A stretch of 8,986 nt of DNA, from the NCBI GenBank assembly GCA_023409995.1, contig JAEYQN010000077.1:1-8986 (forward strand), given 5' to 3'. The notes under the pieces are model-generated. The model saw only the letters and a program-made list of their open reading frames with translations. It was not told the origin of the DNA and did not search any database. Position 1 is the first letter of the stretch; each line of letters begins with the position of its first letter. Shown here in pieces: positions 6,357 through 8,986 of this stretch. A program made the translations under genes and the position numbers. Source of the stretch: Cyanobacteria bacterium OH_CBB_238 (lineage in GTDB: Bacteria > Cyanobacteriota > Vampirovibrionia > Gastranaerophilales > Gastranaerophilaceae).

Positions 6357-6590
6357 ATGTCTTATAGGTCATCTAATGCTATTCGTATTGATGAATATTG
6401 CTCTGCTAATTTTTCATCAAATATTATTTCTGGTTCAATTGCAGGGGCATGGACAGAGCAAGCAGTTGAGTGCTTTAATCTAAATGCAAATTGTAGTAAA
6501 TGTTCTATCTCAAAAGGTAATTACTCATTTATTTGTAAGATGCCTTTAGTGATAGAACATTTGCTTAAAAATCATGGCGAACCAATTTAG
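6357..6590 (+). CDS. Small cysteine-rich protein, probable metal-binding (77 aa)
   Basis: The product has 77 residues, cytoplasmic by appearance (no signal peptide or membrane segment). Five Cys lie at 15, 39, 46, 49 and 60. The second half holds E-C-F-N-L, then C-S-K-C (46-49), then I-C-K-M-P-L-V-I-E-H-L-L at 59-70, ending H-G-E-P-I. The pattern ECx6CxxCx10CxMPxVIExLL looks like a compact zinc or iron-sulfur site followed by a helix. I believe similar small proteins occur in gut Gastranaerophilales, but this is from memory and not verified, and no function is known to me. The first 30 residues are Ser/Ile/Asn-rich and less ordered. The start is backed by AAGGGG. It follows engB by 61 bases, and its stop overlaps the stop of the opposing membrane protein gene. 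Confidence 0.72.
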   Translation: MSYRSSNAIRIDEYCSANFSSNIISGSIAGAWTEQAVECFNLNANCSKCSISKGNYSFICKMPLVIEHLLKNHGEPI

Positions 6591-6599
6591 TTTGGTTTT
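6580..6599 (+). terminator. Weak hairpin at the convergent stop codons
   Basis: AACCAA (6580-6585) and TTGGTT (6592-6597) form a 6-bp stem with a six-base loop and TT after it. It includes the stop codon of the Cys-rich gene. It could end the plus-strand transcript. On the minus strand no T-run follows the hairpin, so it is unlikely to stop the rne operon. Only two G-C pairs make it weak. Confidence 0.35.
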
Positions 6600-6883
6600 G
6601 TAGTTTCCAAAAAATTATCAATTGCTTCATCTATGCTTTGTGGTGTTTTAAATGAAGGTTTTTGAAGTTTGTTTGTAGCATGAATATTTTTATTTAATAT
6701 ATATTTTTTATAAAGAAATAATATGCCATATAAAGCCCCGGCAAAAAAGACAGCAAGTCCTATTGCCAATCCAAATTTTTGGAAAACAAAAGTTGATTCC
6801 CCTGTTTTTTCTTGGGCAAAAGCCACAACGTTAAAAAAGTTTATTGTAAATATAATAGCAAATAACCTACACAGATGCTTCAT
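6587..6883 (-). CDS. Single-pass membrane protein coupled to rne (98 aa)
   Basis: I do not recognise a family. The product has an N-terminal signal peptide (residues 1-23, hydrophobic I-I-F-T-I-N-F-F core, signal peptidase site after A-F-A at 23). A short outside stretch (24-37) leads to one membrane helix (about 38-58, Gly/Ala/Phe-rich) with positive K-K after it. A cytoplasmic tail follows, ending D-E-A-I-D-N-F-L. The layout resembles FliO-like or other small bitopic proteins, but no flagellar genes are near and I do not assign it. The ATG lies inside the end of rne (17-base overlap) with AAGGAAG at 6890-6896, six bases upstream, a strong sign of a real start and translational coupling. Being last in the rne operon suggests a link to RNA processing or to the membrane site of RNase E, which is inference. 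Confidence 0.75.
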   Translation of the reverse strand: MKHLCRLFAIIFTINFFNVVAFAQEKTGESTFVFQKFGLAIGLAVFFAGALYGILFLYKKYILNKNIHATNKLQKPSFKTPQSIDEAIDNFLETTKPN

Positions 6884-8684
6884 TTACTTCTTCCTTTTTC
6901 TTAGTTTTTCGTGTTGTTTTTCTTTTTGGCTTTTCATCTTCTGCTAATTCTTTTATTTCAGATGATTCAACCTTCTTAGCCTCTTTTGGTTTTCTTGAGC
7001 TTCTCTTTTTTACTTGTTTGGGTTTTTCTTCCTGTTTTGCAGTGGATACATCTTCTGACTTTGATTCTTGTATAGCTGTTTCCGCAGTCTTAACTTCAAC
7101 AGGTTCAGGTACAGGAGTTTTATGTTCTACAACATTTTTTTCAGTTGGATCCGATGCGGCAACTACTTCTTGTGGTGTTTCATTTTGTTGCCTTTGCTCA
7201 TTGTTTCTGAATCTATTATTTCTATTTTTAAATCTATCCCTGTTATTTTGTTTAAAATCTTGCTTTTGAGCCTGAGGAATAGGAGCCCCTGATGTATTTT
7301 GTTCTTCAGTAGTAATGTTTTCAACATTAGTTTGCTCTTTCACTTCCTGCTGTTGAGGGTTTTGATGGTTAAATACCTTATTATGCTTGTATGCTTGATT
7401 TTTGTTTTTCAATTGCTGCACAGGAACTTTAAGTTTTGCTGCTTTTGATTTATATTCTCCTTCAGCAACTGATGAAGAAAAACTTAGATCTTCCGCTATT
7501 TGGCCAGATCCTCCACAATGAGGGCATTTTTTTGTAAATATTTCGGATAACGCTTGCCCTTGTCTGTGCCTTGTTAGTTCAACTAACCCTAGATCCGAAA
7601 GCTGTCCTATTTGAGGCTTTGCTTTGTCATTTTCAAGAGCTAGCTCAAATTCTTCCATAATAGCAAGTTTATCATTTCTATTTGTCATATCTATAAAGTC
7701 AACGATGATCATGCCGCCAATATTTCTCAATCTCAATTGTCTTGCAATTTCATGTATAGCTTCTTTATTTGTCTTCAGAATAGTTTCATCTTGAGTTGCA
7801 GAACTTACAAATTTTCCACTGTTAACATCAACAACGGTAAGAGCCTCTGTGGTTTGTATAAATAAGTACCCACCAGAAGGGAGTGTCACCTTTGTTTGTA
7901 ATGCAGCTTTGATTTCTTTTGCTACACCAGAGGCCACTAACAAAGGTTCTGTGCCCTTGTATACACTTACCTCTATGTTCTTATTCATATTCCAATTTTG
8001 AAGGATCTGTTGAGTCCTATGCATTGCAAAAGGCGTATCTAATATTATTTCATTTACGTCTTCACTACATGCTTCTCTCATGACCCGGTATAATAAGTCT
8101 TGATCTCTGTATAGAAGACTTGGGGGTTCATGTGATTCCGCAGATGTAATTATGCCATTCCATTTTTCTAATAAAAGTTCTAGATCCTCTTGGATATCGG
8201 CTTCAGGCTGATTTTCAGCTTCTGTTCTTACTATTACACCTACGCCTACAGGTTTAAATAAACTTACAATTGATTTTAAACGAGCTCTTTCTTTCTGTGA
8301 AACAATCTTTCTGCTTACATTTACACCCGTTTCATGTGGCATTAAAACAAGGAAACGCCCAGGAAGACTTATTGACGTAGTCACTCTGGGGCCCTTATGC
8401 CCGGTTGGTTCTTTTACAACTTGTACAATTAATTTTTGTTTTGGAGAAAGTTTGTCTTTCAAACTTCCTTTTCCAATTGCATCATTTGCGTGCAAAAACC
8501 CCATTTTATCTGCGCCGACATTAACAAAAGCAGCGTCAATACTTGGTAGAATATTATCAACGGTAGCCAGATAAACATCTGATAGTAAAATATCTCCTTT
8601 GTGAACAAAGAAGTCTGAGACTTTACCATTCTCAATAACTGCAGCCACATTGTCTCTTTCTGCAATGATAATCGATTTTGCCAT
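6867..8684 (-). CDS. rne: Ribonuclease E/G (Rne/Rng family endoribonuclease)
   Basis: The product has 605 residues and cuts single-stranded RNA in mRNA decay and rRNA/tRNA maturation. An S1 RNA-binding domain covers about 30-105. The 5'-sensor Arg153-Thr154 stands in G-V-I-V-R-T-E-A. The catalytic Mg-binding pair is Asp286 in T-V-V-D-V-N-S-G and Asp329 in I-I-V-D-F-I-D-M, with the same 43-residue spacing as in E. coli. The zinc-link is C-P-H-C at 387-390, used for dimer pairing in the family. From about 400 a low-complexity tail of some 205 residues follows: Gln/Asn-rich, an Arg/Asn block at 479-498, then Pro/Glu/Val and Lys/Arg-rich parts (558-598). Such tails bind RNA and degradosome partners. 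The start is fixed by AAAGGGA (8691-8697), six bases before the ATG. It lies 29 bases after the DUF2344 gene and overlaps the next gene by 17 bases. Rng is the alternative name for short forms; the tail favours the E type. Confidence 0.96.
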   Translation of the reverse strand: MAKSIIIAERDNVAAVIENGKVSDFFVHKGDILLSDVYLATVDNILPSIDAAFVNVGADKMGFLHANDAIGKGSLKDKLSPKQKLIVQVVKEPTGHKGPRVTTSISLPGRFLVLMPHETGVNVSRKIVSQKERARLKSIVSLFKPVGVGVIVRTEAENQPEADIQEDLELLLEKWNGIITSAESHEPPSLLYRDQDLLYRVMREACSEDVNEIILDTPFAMHRTQQILQNWNMNKNIEVSVYKGTEPLLVASGVAKEIKAALQTKVTLPSGGYLFIQTTEALTVVDVNSGKFVSSATQDETILKTNKEAIHEIARQLRLRNIGGMIIVDFIDMTNRNDKLAIMEEFELALENDKAKPQIGQLSDLGLVELTRHRQGQALSEIFTKKCPHCGGSGQIAEDLSFSSSVAEGEYKSKAAKLKVPVQQLKNKNQAYKHNKVFNHQNPQQQEVKEQTNVENITTEEQNTSGAPIPQAQKQDFKQNNRDRFKNRNNRFRNNEQRQQNETPQEVVAASDPTEKNVVEHKTPVPEPVEVKTAETAIQESKSEDVSTAKQEEKPKQVKKRSSRKPKEAKKVESSEIKELAEDEKPKRKTTRKTKKKEEVNEASV

Positions 8685-8690
8685 AAAAAT

Positions 8691-8697
8691 TCCCTTT
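8691..8697 (-). promoter_or_regulatory. Shine-Dalgarno site of rne
   Basis: On the minus strand the sequence reads AAAGGGA, six bases before the ATG at 8684. It fixes the rne start and shows that the 29-base gap to the upstream gene serves translation. I see no promoter in that gap, so rne is probably read from the upstream gene's transcript. Confidence 0.75.
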
Positions 8698-8713
8698 AAA
8701 ATTCTAAAAACTT

Positions 8714-8986
8714 TTATAACTCGTTAATGTCTTCATCAAAGAATTTTGCTCTGGTTATTCTAAAATCTATCTCGGGATAATAAAGTTTAACCACATCGTC
8801 AGCTTTGACTGAAGGAATTTCAACATTTTGACCTACTTTTAAAATCAGATAAAGAGTGTCATCTTCAACTTCAACTGATTTTATTGATGGTTTTATGTTG
8901 ACGAGTTTTTTTATACCTTTTTTACTTTTCTTCTCTATGAATATTTCATCACTTGAAGAAATGCTATCCTTAATATACACCATATC
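8714..8986 (-). CDS. C-terminal end of a DUF2344 (TIGR03936) radical-SAM-associated protein (5' end missing)
   Basis: About 90 C-terminal residues are visible, and the frame is open to the right edge (the codon before the ATG at 8983 is GAT), so this ATG is probably internal. The visible part has a Lys-rich stretch, then K-L-V-N-I-K-P-S-I-K-S-V-E-V, then T-L-Y-L-I-L-K-V-G-Q. It ends I-T-R-A-K-F-F-D. The order 'xxDIRPxI, short beta strand, LxLxLxxG, then ITRxxxF near the end' matches my recollection of the C-terminus of DUF2344/TIGR03936 proteins. These occur next to or fused with TIGR03960 B12-binding radical-SAM proteins and often directly before rne/rng. The reaction is not established. Position and match agree, but the evidence rests on a short tail. 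Confidence 0.7.
   Translation of the reverse strand, partial: DMVYIKDSISSSDEIFIEKKSKKGIKKLVNIKPSIKSVEVEDDTLYLILKVGQNVEIPSVKADDVVKLYYPEIDFRITRAKFFDEDINEL

Noticed and set aside
6587..6883. FliO assignment for the small membrane protein
   Set aside because: Size and topology are similar, but no sequence signature and no flagellar neighbours support it.
6723..7292. Plus-strand frames with Phe/Ser/Cys-rich hydrophobic sequence opposite the rne tail
   Set aside because: These are antisense of the Lys/Glu/Arg-rich tail, with overlapping frames and no supporting signals.
1..8986. Alternative genetic code with TGA read as an amino acid
   Set aside because: EngB and RNase E are full length without in-frame TGA, and Trp is encoded by TGG; lack of TGA stops in ten genes is not enough.

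Overview
The window is an AT-rich bacterial chromosome segment (by eye about one third G+C). It is densely coding, with no gene-free stretch longer than about 100 bases. I see no tRNA, rRNA, insertion sequence, CRISPR array or phage structural cluster. The likely source is a host-associated, two-membrane-type bacterium. The layout of a DUF2344/TIGR03936-type radical-SAM partner directly upstream of an RNase E/G gene, together with small lineage-type proteins, suggests the Vampirovibrionia/Gastranaerophilales (non-photosynthetic relatives of cyanobacteria) or a similar deep lineage. That assignment is inference and could be wrong.

Plus strand, 1-4854. The left edge cuts through a long repetitive surface or fibre protein. 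It has seventeen YadA-head-like repeats of 17 residues and a C-terminal S74 intramolecular chaperone with a Ser-Lys dyad. Next comes an organophosphate:phosphate antiporter of the GlpT/UhpT/UhpC family that keeps the two substrate-binding arginines. A 579-residue exported TPR protein follows, with its own extended -10 promoter.

Plus strand, 4855-6590. A 155-residue helical protein without a signal peptide ends at a clear intrinsic terminator. A new unit then starts from a predicted promoter whose start site falls on a GTG codon. It holds a small 82-residue protein overlapping the ribosome-assembly GTPase gene engB (ysxC/yihA). A separate small gene encodes a 77-residue cysteine-rich protein behind a strong Shine-Dalgarno site.

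Minus strand, 8986-6587. This is a compact operon read right to left: the C-terminal end of a DUF2344 protein (cut by the right edge), an RNase E/G ribonuclease with a 210-residue charged tail, and a 98-residue single-pass membrane protein whose start overlaps the rne stop. The operon converges on the cysteine-rich gene, and the two stop codons overlap.

Functionally the right half is RNA and ribosome housekeeping (rne, engB, DUF2344) plus small uncharacterised partners. The left half is envelope business (surface fibre, transporter, exported TPR protein). The least explained parts are the 155-residue helical protein, the leaderless-looking GTG gene, the Cys-rich protein and the membrane protein coupled to rne.
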